Assembly: GCF_041595635.1 (NCBI RefSeq) | Contig: NZ_JBFHJW010000012.1 | Coordinates: forward strand, 1 to 64,000 | Direction of reading: 5' to 3' | Source of the DNA: Labilibaculum sp041595635 | GTDB lineage: Bacteria > Bacteroidota > Bacteroidia > Bacteroidales > Marinifilaceae | Length of the DNA stretch: 64,000 bases | Shown here: positions 44,457 to 53,558 of the stretch, piece by piece | Layout of the letters: every line of letters begins with the position of its first letter | Numbering within the stretch: the first letter of the stretch is position 1 | Program-made: the position numbers and the translations under genes | Notes under the pieces: generated by a model | Told to the model about the DNA's origin: nothing | What the model saw: the letters and a program-made list of their open reading frames with translations, nothing else | The model's database searches: none

Positions 44457-45365
44457 TTACTTCATGCCAAACTCTTTTCTGTATTTTGCTGGCGACACTT
44501 TCGTAATTTGTTTAAAGATCCGAGAGAAGTGATATCGATCGGCAAACCCTGTCTTACTTGCAATTTCATCAATTTGGAAATCGGAATGGTGAAGTAAAAT
44601 ACACGCTTTGCCTATTCTTTTTCCCTTCACATATTTTTGAGGCGACATTCCTATTTCTTTGGTAAATAGTCGTGTAAAGGCATTGGTGGCCATGCTGGCT
44701 TGTTGTGCTAAAATTGCATTATTTAACTCCTCGTTGCTATTGTTTTCTATAAAGTTAAGAACCTCCAAAATGCGGTAGTCTTTTGTAATTAAATTCCAGC
44801 TTTCCTCAGGCAAATCAGACAGCAGATCACTGATTAATGATTGAATGGCTAAAGTGGAATAGAAACTAAATCGGGTATGCTCATAGTTTAGGTGTCGTTT
44901 GATTACCTGTAGTTTTTCTTTCAAGTGATCGGTTAACTCATAACTAAATACACCTGGAGAAATATTATCGTAGGGAATTCCAATGTTAAAATGAATGAAT
45001 AAATGCAAAATGAATTGTTCGGCATGAAGTTGCTGTTCCGATAAAGAAGCACTTATTCTGCCTCCAATTAAGGAGTAACCAGTTTCAGGGATGATATTAT
45101 CGTGCAAGCGGGTAGAATAGGAGGTGTTGGGTGCAATCATCACTATTTTATCAGGCGTTAATGCGTATTCTTCGCTGTTATATAAAAGAACAGCGCCCTT
45201 GTAACTATTGTGGTAAATGCGCCAATAGGGGAAGGATAGCTCATTAAATTCCCAATTCTGAAGCCACCAGTATCGACAACAATGCAGGTTTATATTATAA
45301 TTCGGAAACCATTGCAATACATCAGAGGGATCTCCTTTGTCAGGCACTTTGGGATAGTTTTTCAT
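44457..45365 (-). CDS. AraC family transcriptional regulator
   Basis: A transcription factor with an N-terminal cupin-like ligand-binding half and a C-terminal pair of helix-turn-helix motifs (residues about 200-300 of 302). The HTH signature reads AFTRLFTKEIGMSPQKYVK, and the second recognition motif is IASKTGFADRYHFSRIFKQ, typical of AraC proteins. The frame is open further upstream to 45410, but the ATG at 45365 is preferred because the extra 15 residues are hydrophobic and a -7-like box lies within them. It is divergent from fucI with a gap of 122 bp, an arrangement typical of a local activator, so fucose or a pathway intermediate is the likely ligand (inference). Confidence 0.88.
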   Translation of the reverse strand: MKNYPKVPDKGDPSDVLQWFPNYNINLHCCRYWWLQNWEFNELSFPYWRIYHNSYKGAVLLYNSEEYALTPDKIVMIAPNTSYSTRLHDNIIPETGYSLIGGRISASLSEQQLHAEQFILHLFIHFNIGIPYDNISPGVFSYELTDHLKEKLQVIKRHLNYEHTRFSFYSTLAIQSLISDLLSDLPEESWNLITKDYRILEVLNFIENNSNEELNNAILAQQASMATNAFTRLFTKEIGMSPQKYVKGKRIGKACILLHHSDFQIDEIASKTGFADRYHFSRIFKQITKVSPAKYRKEFGMK

Positions 45366-45388
45366 AGTGAAAATGTTAGAAACAGATA

Positions 45389-45396
45389 CAAATATA
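45389..45396 (-). promoter_or_regulatory. -7 box of the AraC gene promoter (tentative)
   Basis: On the minus strand the sequence reads TATATTTG, an exact match to TAnnTTTG, 24 bp before the preferred ATG of the AraC gene. No matching -33 box is seen at the usual spacing, as can happen at activator-dependent promoters. Confidence 0.3.
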
Positions 45397-45487
45397 ACTG
45401 AATTAAACATTTTCTATTTCATTAAATGATGGCAAATTTGTAAAGGAGATAGTAAAAATATAATTACAAACAAAAAAATAAGATAAA

Positions 45488-47275
45488 ATGGCTAACAGGC
45501 TCATTGGCGATTTGCCAAAAGTAGGAATCAGACCCGTAATCGATGGCAGAGAAAAGGGAGTAAGAGAATCTTTAGAGGTTCAGGTAATGGATCTTGCAAA
45601 AGCTGCAGCAAAATTTATTCAAGATAATCTGCGTTTTCCAAGTGGTGAGAAAGTAGAATGTGTGATTGCTGATACTTGTATTGGTGGTGTTGCCGAAGCG
45701 GCCATGTGTGCTAATAAATTTAAAAAGGAAGGCGTTGGGGTTTCTCTAACAGTGACTCCTTGCTGGTGCTATGGAACTGAGGTAATGGATACAGATCCTA
45801 TGTTGCCAAAAGCAGTTTGGGGATTTAATGGTACCGAACGTCCGGGAGCAGTTTATTTAGCAGCGGCTTTGGCAGGTTATACACAAAAAGGCTTGCCTAC
45901 ATTTGGGATCTATGGTCGCGATGTTCAGGAAGCTGGCGATATCAATATTCCTGCTGATGTACAGGAAAAACTGTTGCGATTTGTGAAATCGGCTCTTGCA
46001 GTAGCTCAAATGAACGGTAAATCATACCTGTCTATTGGATATAGTTCAATGGGTATTGCAGGTTCAATGGTCGATTCTAATTTCTTTCAGGACTATTTAG
46101 GAATCAGAGCTGAGTTTGTAGAGTCGGTTGAAATATTACGTCGTATTGATGAAGGCATTTACGATGAAGAGGAATACCAAAAAGCGTTAGCATGGACCAA
46201 AGAAAACTGTAAAGAGGGAGAGGATCCAAATGCTCCTGAAGCACAAGCTTCTGCTGAAAGAAAAGCAGCTGAGTGGGAAACAGTCGTTAAAATGACTTTG
46301 ATTTGCCGTGATATGATGATTGGTAATGAGAAGCTTGTTGAAAAAGGATTTAGAGAAGAAGGTTTAGGAAGAAATGCAATCTTAGGAGGTTTCCAGGGAC
46401 AGCGTCAATGGACCGATTATCAACCAAATGCCGATTTCACCGAAGCCATTTTAAATTCATCTTTCGATTGGAATGGAATTCGTCAGTCTTATGTTTTTGC
46501 AACCGAAAACGATAGTTTAAATAGTGTATCCATGTTATTTGGACATCTATTAACGAATACAGCCCAGATTTTTTCCGATGTAAGAACTTACTGGAGTCCA
46601 GATGCTGTTAAGCGTGTAACAGGAAAAGAATTAACTGGCTTGGCTGAAAATGGAATCATTCACTTGATTAATTCAGGATCTACAACTCTTGATGCTACCG
46701 CACAACAACGCGATGCCGAAGGAAACCCAGCTATGAAAGCTTTCTGGGAAATTACTGAAGCGGAAGCTCAAAAATGTTTGGATAAAACTGATTGGCCACA
46801 AGCTGATAGAGGTTATTTTCGTGGAGGGGGTTATTCATCACGATTTAAAACTGAAGGCCAAATGCCTGTTACCATGTGCCGTGTAAATATGGTAAAAGGC
46901 CAAGGTCCTGTTCTACAGATTGCTGAAGGATGGACAGTAGAATTACCAGAGGATATTCATTCTGTTCTGGATGTTAGAACCAATCCAACCTGGCCAACTA
47001 CCTGGTTTGTTCCCAGAACAAATGGCGAAGGTGCATTTAAAGATGTTTATTCAGTAATGGCTAATTGGGGAGCGAATCATGGAGCAATTAGTTACGGTCA
47101 CATTGGTGCCGATCTAATTACTTTAGCTTCCATTTTAAGAATACCAGTTAACATGCACAATGTTGATGAGGATGATATTTTCCGTCCTAGTGCCTGGGCT
47201 TCTTTTGGTACTGATAAGGAAGGATCAGACTATAGAGCTTGTGCTACCTACGGTCCGCTTTACGGAATGAAGTAG
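45488..47275 (+). CDS. fucI: L-fucose isomerase
   Basis: Converts L-fucose to L-fuculose in the cytoplasm, the first committed step of fucose catabolism. The whole 595-residue sequence reads like the E. coli enzyme: PKVGIRPVIDGREKGVRESLE at the start (quoted as IRPVIDGREKGVRESLE), CVIADTCIGGVAEAA, VTPCWCYG, the metal ligands Glu340 in ATENDSLN and Asp364 in FSDVRTYWSP, and YFRGGGYSSRF. It uses Mn2+ in this family. There is no signal peptide. It is the first gene of the likely operon fucI-fucK-fucU-fucP-aldolase-fucO, divergent from the AraC gene. A hairpin lies between fucI and fucK (47300-47334). Confidence 0.97.
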   Translation: MANRLIGDLPKVGIRPVIDGREKGVRESLEVQVMDLAKAAAKFIQDNLRFPSGEKVECVIADTCIGGVAEAAMCANKFKKEGVGVSLTVTPCWCYGTEVMDTDPMLPKAVWGFNGTERPGAVYLAAALAGYTQKGLPTFGIYGRDVQEAGDINIPADVQEKLLRFVKSALAVAQMNGKSYLSIGYSSMGIAGSMVDSNFFQDYLGIRAEFVESVEILRRIDEGIYDEEEYQKALAWTKENCKEGEDPNAPEAQASAERKAAEWETVVKMTLICRDMMIGNEKLVEKGFREEGLGRNAILGGFQGQRQWTDYQPNADFTEAILNSSFDWNGIRQSYVFATENDSLNSVSMLFGHLLTNTAQIFSDVRTYWSPDAVKRVTGKELTGLAENGIIHLINSGSTTLDATAQQRDAEGNPAMKAFWEITEAEAQKCLDKTDWPQADRGYFRGGGYSSRFKTEGQMPVTMCRVNMVKGQGPVLQIAEGWTVELPEDIHSVLDVRTNPTWPTTWFVPRTNGEGAFKDVYSVMANWGANHGAISYGHIGADLITLASILRIPVNMHNVDEDDIFRPSAWASFGTDKEGSDYRACATYGPLYGMK

Positions 47276-47299
47276 TTAAGTTGAAAAATAGAGTATTAA

Positions 47300-47334
47300 A
47301 CAGGTGTAGAAGTTATTGCAATTTTTACACCTGT
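47300..47334 (+). other. Stem-loop between fucI and fucK
   Basis: A perfect 9-bp stem, 47300-47308 / 47326-47334, with a 17-base loop. No T tract follows. As the flanking genes belong to one pathway, it could set different message levels of fucI and fucK. Confidence 0.5.
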
Positions 47335-47386
47335 TAGTAACTAAAGTTCTGATATTGGAAAATTGGAGAACCATAGAATAGGAAAA

Positions 47387-48859
47387 ATGATACAGAAAGA
47401 TATAGCCATAGTTTTCGATTGTGGAGCAACAAATGTGAGAGTGATTGCAATGGATAAGTTAGGGCAAATATTGTCGTCCTATGCGATGCCTAACGAAACT
47501 GATGATGATCCTCATTTTCCCGGAGGAAGAATTTGGGATTTGGATAAATTATGGGGAAAATTGTGTACGCTCTCAAAAAAAGTAACTGCTGAGATAGATC
47601 CACAGCGAATAGCAGGAACAACAGTAACTACTTTTGGTGTAGATGGTGCTTTTACCGATGAAGAAGGTGAACTTTTATACCCAGTGGTTTCCTGGCAATG
47701 CCAACGTACTGAATCCATTCTGAAAAACATCGAAAAATACATACCTCTGCAGGAGCTTTATAAGATTACGGGTGTTTATCCTTATGCCTTCAATACCATA
47801 AATAAAATGATCTGGTTCAAAGAAAATCGTCCAGATATTTTGGAAAAATCTCATCGTTTCTTATTTATGCCTTCATTACTCATCAATAAATTATCGGGAG
47901 CAATGCAAAACGATGCCTCGATGATGGGTACTGCTATGATGGCGGATCTTGGAAAACGTAAGTTTTCACAAAAAATATTGAAGACAATTGGATTGGATGA
48001 AAAAACTTTTGGTCCTATTGGAGAACCAGGAGATCAAGCGGCCTGTGTTCATAACGAAGCTTCTGAAAAAACGGGTTTACCAGAAGGAACACCTGTCTTT
48101 TTGACTGGGCACGATACTCAATTTGCCATATTCGGATCCGGAGCACAACTGAATCAGCCTGTGCTGAGTTCTGGAACCTGGGAGATTGTAATGACTCGTA
48201 GTGATTCTTTTACGGCCTCTAATAACGAGCTGGAAAATAATTTAACCATCGAAATGGATTCAATTCCAGGAGTGTATAATATTGGTCAAAACTGGTTGAG
48301 TTCTGGTGTATTGGAATGGTTTTCAAGAAACTTTTATCCCGATTTGAGTGGTAATGAGTTGTATGCTAAAATGATCGGGGAAGCGGAATTGGAATTGCCA
48401 GGTGCAAATGGTGTTTCTGTCGATCCTGCCTTTTACGACGACGGAACAAGTATGAACAGTGGAACGATTACTGGTCTTACTATAAATACCAAACGAAGCC
48501 AGGTGTATAGAGCATTTTTAGAAAGTTTAGCCTTTCGACTTCGAGAAGGATTAGAAGCTTTAGAGAGTGCAGGAAAATTTAAAGCAGAACGAATAATATG
48601 TGTCGGTGGAGGATCGAAAAACAGACTATGGAATCAGTTAAGAGCTGATGTTTGTGATACTCCAATACAATTAATCGACCAAAAAGAAACTACAGTTTTA
48701 GGAGCATCAATGTTTGTGTTTGCTGGAGCAGGAGTTTACAAGTCGGCTAACGCAGCACGTCAAAAAATATCGTATAACCCTCAAGTTATTAAGCCATCTA
48801 GTAATAAAAAAGTATACGATCAGCTTTATAAAAATTACATAAAATTTAAAAAACAGTAA
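47387..48859 (+). CDS. fucK: L-fuculokinase
   Basis: Phosphorylates L-fuculose to L-fuculose-1-phosphate. It is an FGGY-family kinase (490 residues). I start at ATG 47387; an upstream TTG at 47363 in frame is less likely. The sequence shows FDCGATNVRVIAMD near the start (phosphate 1 motif), TTVTTFGVDGAF, VVSWQCQRTE, GHDTQFAIFGSGAQLNQPVLSSGTWE (in pieces GHDTQFAIFGSG and VLSSGTWE) and CVGGGSKNRLW. These match FucK rather than rhamnulokinase RhaB. It lies 111 bp after fucI and 11 bp before fucU. Confidence 0.95.
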   Translation: MIQKDIAIVFDCGATNVRVIAMDKLGQILSSYAMPNETDDDPHFPGGRIWDLDKLWGKLCTLSKKVTAEIDPQRIAGTTVTTFGVDGAFTDEEGELLYPVVSWQCQRTESILKNIEKYIPLQELYKITGVYPYAFNTINKMIWFKENRPDILEKSHRFLFMPSLLINKLSGAMQNDASMMGTAMMADLGKRKFSQKILKTIGLDEKTFGPIGEPGDQAACVHNEASEKTGLPEGTPVFLTGHDTQFAIFGSGAQLNQPVLSSGTWEIVMTRSDSFTASNNELENNLTIEMDSIPGVYNIGQNWLSSGVLEWFSRNFYPDLSGNELYAKMIGEAELELPGANGVSVDPAFYDDGTSMNSGTITGLTINTKRSQVYRAFLESLAFRLREGLEALESAGKFKAERIICVGGGSKNRLWNQLRADVCDTPIQLIDQKETTVLGASMFVFAGAGVYKSANAARQKISYNPQVIKPSSNKKVYDQLYKNYIKFKKQ

Positions 48860-48870
48860 TTCATATTAAT

Positions 48871-49329
48871 ATGCTAAAAGGAATATCACCTATTTTAAGC
48901 CCTGATTTACTCTCTGTTCTGTATAAAATGGGACATGGAGATGAAATCATATTGGCCGATGCTCACTTTCCCGGAGAAAGTTTTAATGGTAATGTATTGA
49001 GAGCTGACGGGATAAAAATACCAGATTTATTAGCTGCTATTCTACCATTGTTTGAGTTAGATCAATATGTAGATAATCCATTAGTTATGATGGATGCTGT
49101 TCCAGGAGATACACTTGACCCAACTGTTGAACGTAGTTATTTGAAAAGTATTCGAATAACAAACCCCAATGCTAAACCTGTAGAAAGAGTAGAGCGTTTT
49201 GCTTTTTATGAGCGAGCTACTAAGGCTTATGCAGTTGTTATAACAGGTGAAACGGCTAAGTATGGAAATATCATTTTGAAAAAAGGGGTAACCCCAATAT
49301 TAACTTCTAAACCTACCAATTGTGAATAG
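48871..49329 (+). CDS. fucU: L-fucose mutarotase
   Basis: Interconverts the alpha and beta anomers of L-fucose to supply the form used by transport and isomerisation. 152 residues with the RbsD/FucU signatures MGHGDEIILADAHFPGE near residues 25-41 and ERFAFYERATKAYAVV. The last eight bases overlap the start of fucP. It has no signal peptide and acts in the cytoplasm. Confidence 0.93.
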   Translation: MLKGISPILSPDLLSVLYKMGHGDEIILADAHFPGESFNGNVLRADGIKIPDLLAAILPLFELDQYVDNPLVMMDAVPGDTLDPTVERSYLKSIRITNPNAKPVERVERFAFYERATKAYAVVITGETAKYGNIILKKGVTPILTSKPTNCE

Positions 49330-50620
49330 CTCGTCTAAAGTCGTAGAGAAAAAATATCTGGTATCATTTATCCTTATTACAAGTATTTTTGCTTTATGGG
49401 GATTTGCCAATGATATTACAAATCCCATGGTTGCTGCATTTAAAACGGTAATGGAGCTAACAAACACCAAAGCTACTTTAATTCAATTTGCCTTTTATGG
49501 CGGATATACTACAATGGCTATTCCTGCTGCATTGTTTGCGCAAAAGTATAGTTATAAAAAAGGGGTTTTACTAGGTCTAGGTTTGTATGCCTTAGGAGCT
49601 CTTTTGTTTTATCCTGCTGCTCAGTTTCAAATGTTTGGCTTTTTTGTAGGTTCATTGTACGTATTAACTTTCGGACTTGCTTTTTTAGAAACCACATGCA
49701 ATCCATTTATTCTTTCGTTGGGATCAAAAGAAACAGCTACTCGTCGATTAAATTTAGCACAGTCCTTTAACCCAATGGGATCTTTTATTGGGATGACTGT
49801 TGCTGCAAGATTTGTTTTGGCAAACTTAAATGCTGATAAACATTTTGATGCGGCAGGGAATAAAATAGATTTCTCAACATTAGATGAGGCTACTAAAGCC
49901 TTGGATAGGTTGCACGATCTTGCTGTAATCAGAGATCCATACGTAGCATTAGGCCTTGTTGTTCTTGCTATGTTAGTGGTTATTGCGGTGGTTAAAATGC
50001 CAGTGACTGATCATCAGGAAGAAATGCATCCTTTGCAATCAATGAAGAGACTGTTCAAAAACAAAGTATATCGTACAGGTGTTATTGCCCAAATTGCTTA
50101 CGTGGCTGCACAAATCATGTGCTGGACATTTATTATCCAGTATGCTGAGAATTTAGGATTAACAAAAGAAGCAGGACAGTATCATAATATGGTTGCCATG
50201 GGAATGTTCATTGTTAGTCGTTTAGCGAGTACTTTTATTTTGAAGTACGTAAATGCAAGTAAGCTTTTAATGTGGTTTGCCATTGGTGGAATTACAACAA
50301 CGGCAGGAGCAATTCTTATTGTTGGTTTGCCTGGTTTATATTGTTTGGTTGCTACATCGATATTTATGTCTTTAATGTTCCCAACAATTTACGGTATCGC
50401 ATTGGGAAATGTGGGGCAGGATACAACCTTAGGATCTGCAGGCTTGGTAATGGCTATTGTAGGTGGAGCTATTATGCCAATGTTACAAGCTATGATTATG
50501 GATTTAGGTACAGTAGGATTTCTACCTGCAGTTAATGCATCCTTTATTTTGCCATTATTGTGTTTTGTTGTTATAGCATTTTATGGTAGGTATTCGAGTA
50601 AAGTATTAGCTATAGCTTAG
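49322..50620 (+). CDS. fucP: L-fucose:H+ symporter
   Basis: Inner-membrane major facilitator of the FucP/GlcP branch (about 12 helices, 432 residues). The start is GTG at 49322, inside the last eight bases of fucU; no closer start keeps the first helix whole. Marks are FALWGFANDITNPMV near the first helix, FLETTCNPFILSLG and RRLNLAQSFNPMGSF, all typical of FucP. The Asp in ANDITNP is the residue linked to proton coupling in E. coli FucP. A small stem (50648-50665) lies between it and the aldolase gene. Confidence 0.94.
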   Translation: MNSSSKVVEKKYLVSFILITSIFALWGFANDITNPMVAAFKTVMELTNTKATLIQFAFYGGYTTMAIPAALFAQKYSYKKGVLLGLGLYALGALLFYPAAQFQMFGFFVGSLYVLTFGLAFLETTCNPFILSLGSKETATRRLNLAQSFNPMGSFIGMTVAARFVLANLNADKHFDAAGNKIDFSTLDEATKALDRLHDLAVIRDPYVALGLVVLAMLVVIAVVKMPVTDHQEEMHPLQSMKRLFKNKVYRTGVIAQIAYVAAQIMCWTFIIQYAENLGLTKEAGQYHNMVAMGMFIVSRLASTFILKYVNASKLLMWFAIGGITTTAGAILIVGLPGLYCLVATSIFMSLMFPTIYGIALGNVGQDTTLGSAGLVMAIVGGAIMPMLQAMIMDLGTVGFLPAVNASFILPLLCFVVIAFYGRYSSKVLAIA

Positions 50621-50725
50621 CTTTTTATAGATGTTTTGTTGTGATGATCCTATACAAAAATAGGACATGGGCATATAAAGCGGAATAGTAAATTAGTAAT
50701 AAAATTTTAAAATAATATAAGGGTT

Positions 50726-51523
50726 ATGAATACATTGACAAATTTACCAGAAGGAGTTCAAAAAGAAATAGATAAGGTTTCTGAAATAGCTGGATACCTT
50801 TGGGATAGAGAATGGGCAGAACGAAATGCCGGGAATATTTCAATCAACTTAACTGATTACTTTAAAGGAGTAGAACTTAGCAATCCAGATCGATTTTTCG
50901 AATATGATTTTCCAAAAAATGTTGCTGGTTTAGTTGTATTTATTTCAGGAACAGGATGTCACCTTAGACACTTAATTAATCGTATCGAGGAAGCTGCTTG
51001 TATCTTGAAAATTAATGATGATGCAACGGGTTATTCAATTGTTTGGGGAGGTAAAAAAGAAAACTTCGGACCTACCTGCGAGTTGATTTCTCACGTAAAA
51101 ATCCATCAATTTAATAGTGTAAATAATCCTACACATAAAGCCATTGTTCATACACATCCAATCGAGTTAATCGTGATGAGTCATCATCCTATTTTTAACG
51201 ATCAGGAGAAAATGAACCATTCTTTATGGAAAATGTGTCCTGAAATTAAAGTGTTTGTGCCTAAAGGAGTGCATTGTACACCTTATGCTTTATCAAGTTC
51301 TGAAGATTTAGCTGATAAAACCATCGAAGGTCTTAAAAATTATAATGTATCGCTTTGGGAGAAACATGGTGCAACCGCAACAGGAGAAGATGCTGAAAGA
51401 GCTTTTGATTATTTAGATGTTGCCAATAAAGGAGCGAAGCTATTGCTAACAGCTTGGGCAGCAGGATTCGATCCTGATGGTTTAAGTAAGGATCAGTTGA
51501 CAGAATTGGAACAATTTATTTAA
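50726..51523 (+). CDS. Class II aldolase, L-rhamnulose-1-phosphate aldolase (RhaD)-type
   Basis: A zinc-dependent aldolase that in this operon should split L-fuculose-1-phosphate into DHAP and L-lactaldehyde. At 265 residues it has the length and motifs of RhaD (about 274), not FucA (about 215): ERNAGNISINL, FISGTGCHLRHL, SIVWGG, a catalytic Glu in PTCELISH, the zinc pair HTHP near residue 142 and a third zinc His in LWEKHGATATG. The neighbours fucI, fucK, fucU and fucP are clear fucose genes and there is no rhamnose isomerase. So a RhaD-like enzyme seems to replace FucA. The two natural substrates are C4 epimers, so the active site should differ from standard RhaD. I leave the symbol blank for that reason. 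Confidence 0.9.
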   Translation: MNTLTNLPEGVQKEIDKVSEIAGYLWDREWAERNAGNISINLTDYFKGVELSNPDRFFEYDFPKNVAGLVVFISGTGCHLRHLINRIEEAACILKINDDATGYSIVWGGKKENFGPTCELISHVKIHQFNSVNNPTHKAIVHTHPIELIVMSHHPIFNDQEKMNHSLWKMCPEIKVFVPKGVHCTPYALSSSEDLADKTIEGLKNYNVSLWEKHGATATGEDAERAFDYLDVANKGAKLLLTAWAAGFDPDGLSKDQLTELEQFI

Positions 51524-51540
51524 ACGTATTATACTATGTG

Positions 51541-51574
51541 AAGAGGCTTTTCCTAAGGACTGCCTCTTTTTTTT
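51541..51574 (+). terminator. Terminator-like hairpin between aldolase and fucO
   Basis: Stem 51541-51547 / 51562-51568, with the T run reaching 51574. It lies 17 bp after the aldolase stop and 21 bp before the fucO ATG, so it may lower fucO expression or let it be tuned separately. Confidence 0.75.
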
Positions 51575-51594
51575 AAAATTTTTATACAATAAAG

Positions 51595-52749
51595 ATGTTA
51601 GAGAAAAGAAGAATTTATTTACCACCCTTAAGTTTGGTTGGCCCTGGAGTAATTGCCGATTTGGCTGAAGAAATTAAAGATTTAGCAGTTAGTAAAGTAC
51701 TTGTTGTAACCGATAAAATCTTAAATGAATTAGGCGTAGTAAAAAGCGTTACCGATTTATTGGATGCTCAAGGAGTGAATTTTGTAGTTTTCGACGAAGT
51801 AAAACCGAATCCAACCTGTGCAAATGTTAATGATGGATTAGCTGTTTTTAAAGAAAACAAGTGTGATTTTATCTTAACTATTGGTGGAGGATCTCCTCAG
51901 GATTGCGGTAAAGCAATCGGTATTTTAGCGACTAATGGTGGAGAAATTAAAGATTACGAAGGAATCAATATTTCTAAAAAGAAAGCGACTCCAACTGCAG
52001 CTATTAATACAACTGCAGGAACCGCGAGTGAGGTAACCATTAACTACGTAATTACCGACGAAGAGCGTAAGGTAAAAATGGTAATGGTAGATAAAAACTG
52101 TTTGGTTTCTATTGCCGTTAACGATCCTAAGTTGATGTTAAACAAACCTGCTGCATTAACCGCAGCTACAGGTATGGATGCACTTACTCACGCAATTGAA
52201 GCATACGTAACAGTTGGGGCTTTTCCTTGGTCTGATCATATGTCCTTGTACTCAATTCAGTTAATTTCTGAAAGCTTACGCGATGCAGTTAAAGATGGTA
52301 AAAACCTGGAAGCTCGTAGTAAAATGGCCTGGGCTCAGTTTATTGCCGGACAAGCTTTCTCCAACTGTGGATTAGGTTTTGTTCACTCTGCGGCTCACCA
52401 ATTAGGGGGACAGTACAATACACCTCATGGTGTAGCGAATGCTGTATTATTGCCACATGTTGAACGTTTCAACCTTTCTTCATGTCCAGAGAAGTTTGCG
52501 AAAATTGCGGTAGCAATGGGTGTTGACACAACCGGAATGAGCACACAGGAAGCTGCAGAATCGGCATTAGATGCGATTACTAAATTATCAAAAGATGTGG
52601 GAATTCCTGCTAGTATTAAAGAATTGGGTGCCAAGCCTGAGGATTTTGAGCTAATGGCAAAAAATGCATTGGCCGATGTATGTACAGGAGGTAATCCTAA
52701 AGCGGTGTCTCTTGAAGATGCTGTGAAAATATATCAGAATGCATACTAA
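51595..52749 (+). CDS. fucO: Lactaldehyde reductase (iron-dependent alcohol dehydrogenase)
   Basis: Reduces L-lactaldehyde from the aldolase to L-1,2-propanediol with NADH, recycling NAD+ under anaerobic conditions. It belongs to the group III Fe-dependent alcohol dehydrogenases (384 residues). Marks are the nucleotide-binding GGGSPQDCGKAIG near residues 96-108, TTAGTASEVT, and the metal-site blocks GMDALTHAIEAYV, GFVHSAAHQLGG and NTPHGVANAVLLPHV. No microcompartment or diol dehydratase genes are near, so propanediol is probably exported. It is the last fuc gene and is followed by a strong terminator. Confidence 0.92.
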   Translation: MLEKRRIYLPPLSLVGPGVIADLAEEIKDLAVSKVLVVTDKILNELGVVKSVTDLLDAQGVNFVVFDEVKPNPTCANVNDGLAVFKENKCDFILTIGGGSPQDCGKAIGILATNGGEIKDYEGINISKKKATPTAAINTTAGTASEVTINYVITDEERKVKMVMVDKNCLVSIAVNDPKLMLNKPAALTAATGMDALTHAIEAYVTVGAFPWSDHMSLYSIQLISESLRDAVKDGKNLEARSKMAWAQFIAGQAFSNCGLGFVHSAAHQLGGQYNTPHGVANAVLLPHVERFNLSSCPEKFAKIAVAMGVDTTGMSTQEAAESALDAITKLSKDVGIPASIKELGAKPEDFELMAKNALADVCTGGNPKAVSLEDAVKIYQNAY

Positions 52750-52771
52750 TCCAAATCTACAGTAAAAAGAG

Positions 52772-52803
52772 AGGTGAAGTTCATTTGAACTTCACCTTTT
52801 TTT
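52772..52803. terminator. Bidirectional terminator between fucO and the GyrI-like gene
   Basis: A 12-bp perfect stem, 52772-52783 / 52786-52797, with a two-base loop. A T run follows on the + strand and an A run precedes it, so it can end both fucO and the convergent minus-strand gene, whose stop codon it touches. Confidence 0.85.
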
Positions 52804-53284
52804 ATGCTTTTTTCTTAACGATGGGAATCCAAATTTCCTCTTCTGAACATGGATCATTGTTCTTGTATTTTACTCCTAGAATTTCAAAATGGGGTTCATC
52901 TCTTAACTCATAATCCGAATTTGGCAGCCAATCAGAATAAATAAACTTGAAAATACTCGGATCAGCATTGGAACCTTTGTGAGTAAAAACGGCAAACTCT
53001 CCAGCATTTATTTTAAATGTCCTCATGCCTTCTGGCAGATAGTCTAATTTAGCGACCTCTACACAAGCCCATTTTTCAAATTCGGTATTCGGATTAAAAG
53101 AATCAAAATAGCCGTCAGGATAGTTCTGTAGAGAAATGAAATCTGAATTGATTCGGTGTTTGATTTGATTTCTTTCTTGCATGAAGCTTTTCCATAGTTC
53201 GGAAGTCTTATTATTTGTCAGGCTCATCTTCATGTTTTTGCCTACTAATGTTTTTTCGTCGATGATTTCAATTCTGTTTAGCAT
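52802..53284 (-). CDS. GyrI-like small-molecule-binding domain protein
   Basis: A free-standing GyrI/AraC effector-binding (SHS2-type) domain of 160 residues without a DNA-binding part. Visible signs are IEIIDEKTLVGKNMKMS at the start, KWACVEVAKLDYLPEGMRTF (quoted to CVEVAKLDYLPEGMRTF), a FAVFTHKGS strand, the IFKFIYSDWLP helix and FEILGVKY followed by EEIWIPI, which are the usual GyrI-like pattern. Such proteins bind or in some cases hydrolyse small hydrophobic compounds. No partner gene suggests the ligand. Confidence 0.85.
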   Translation of the reverse strand: MLNRIEIIDEKTLVGKNMKMSLTNNKTSELWKSFMQERNQIKHRINSDFISLQNYPDGYFDSFNPNTEFEKWACVEVAKLDYLPEGMRTFKINAGEFAVFTHKGSNADPSIFKFIYSDWLPNSDYELRDEPHFEILGVKYKNNDPCSEEEIWIPIVKKKA

Positions 53285-53465
53285 ACTTTTAGGCTGTTTT
53301 GCGAACTAAAATAGGAATTTAAGGGGAAAGGTTCAAAAACGATATTTTCGAATGTTATTTCGATTCTAAATGCAATTTGAAAAGGAAGGTAAGTTTCATT
53401 TAGAACATTAGTTTTTATTTCATAAAAAAAGCATCAAAGTTTTATCAACTTTGATGCTTTAAAAG

Positions 53466-53550
53466 CGGAGAGAGAGGGATTCGAACCCCCGGTACGTTGC
53501 CGCACAATAGTTTTCAAGACTACCGCATTCGACCACTCTGCCATCTCTCC
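53466..53550 (-). tRNA. tRNA-Ser (anticodon TGA)
   Basis: An 85-nt cloverleaf on the minus strand with acceptor GGAGAGA / TCTCTCC, discriminator G, anticodon TGA in the loop CTTGAAAA and the long variable arm expected of tRNA-Ser. The CCA end is not encoded. Third gene of the cluster by direction of transcription. Confidence 0.93.
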
Positions 53551-53558
53551 AAAAAATG

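Noticed and set aside
50648..50665. Small inverted repeat between fucP and the aldolase gene
   Set aside because: Only six base pairs of AT-rich stem with no T tract; too weak to call a terminator or operator.
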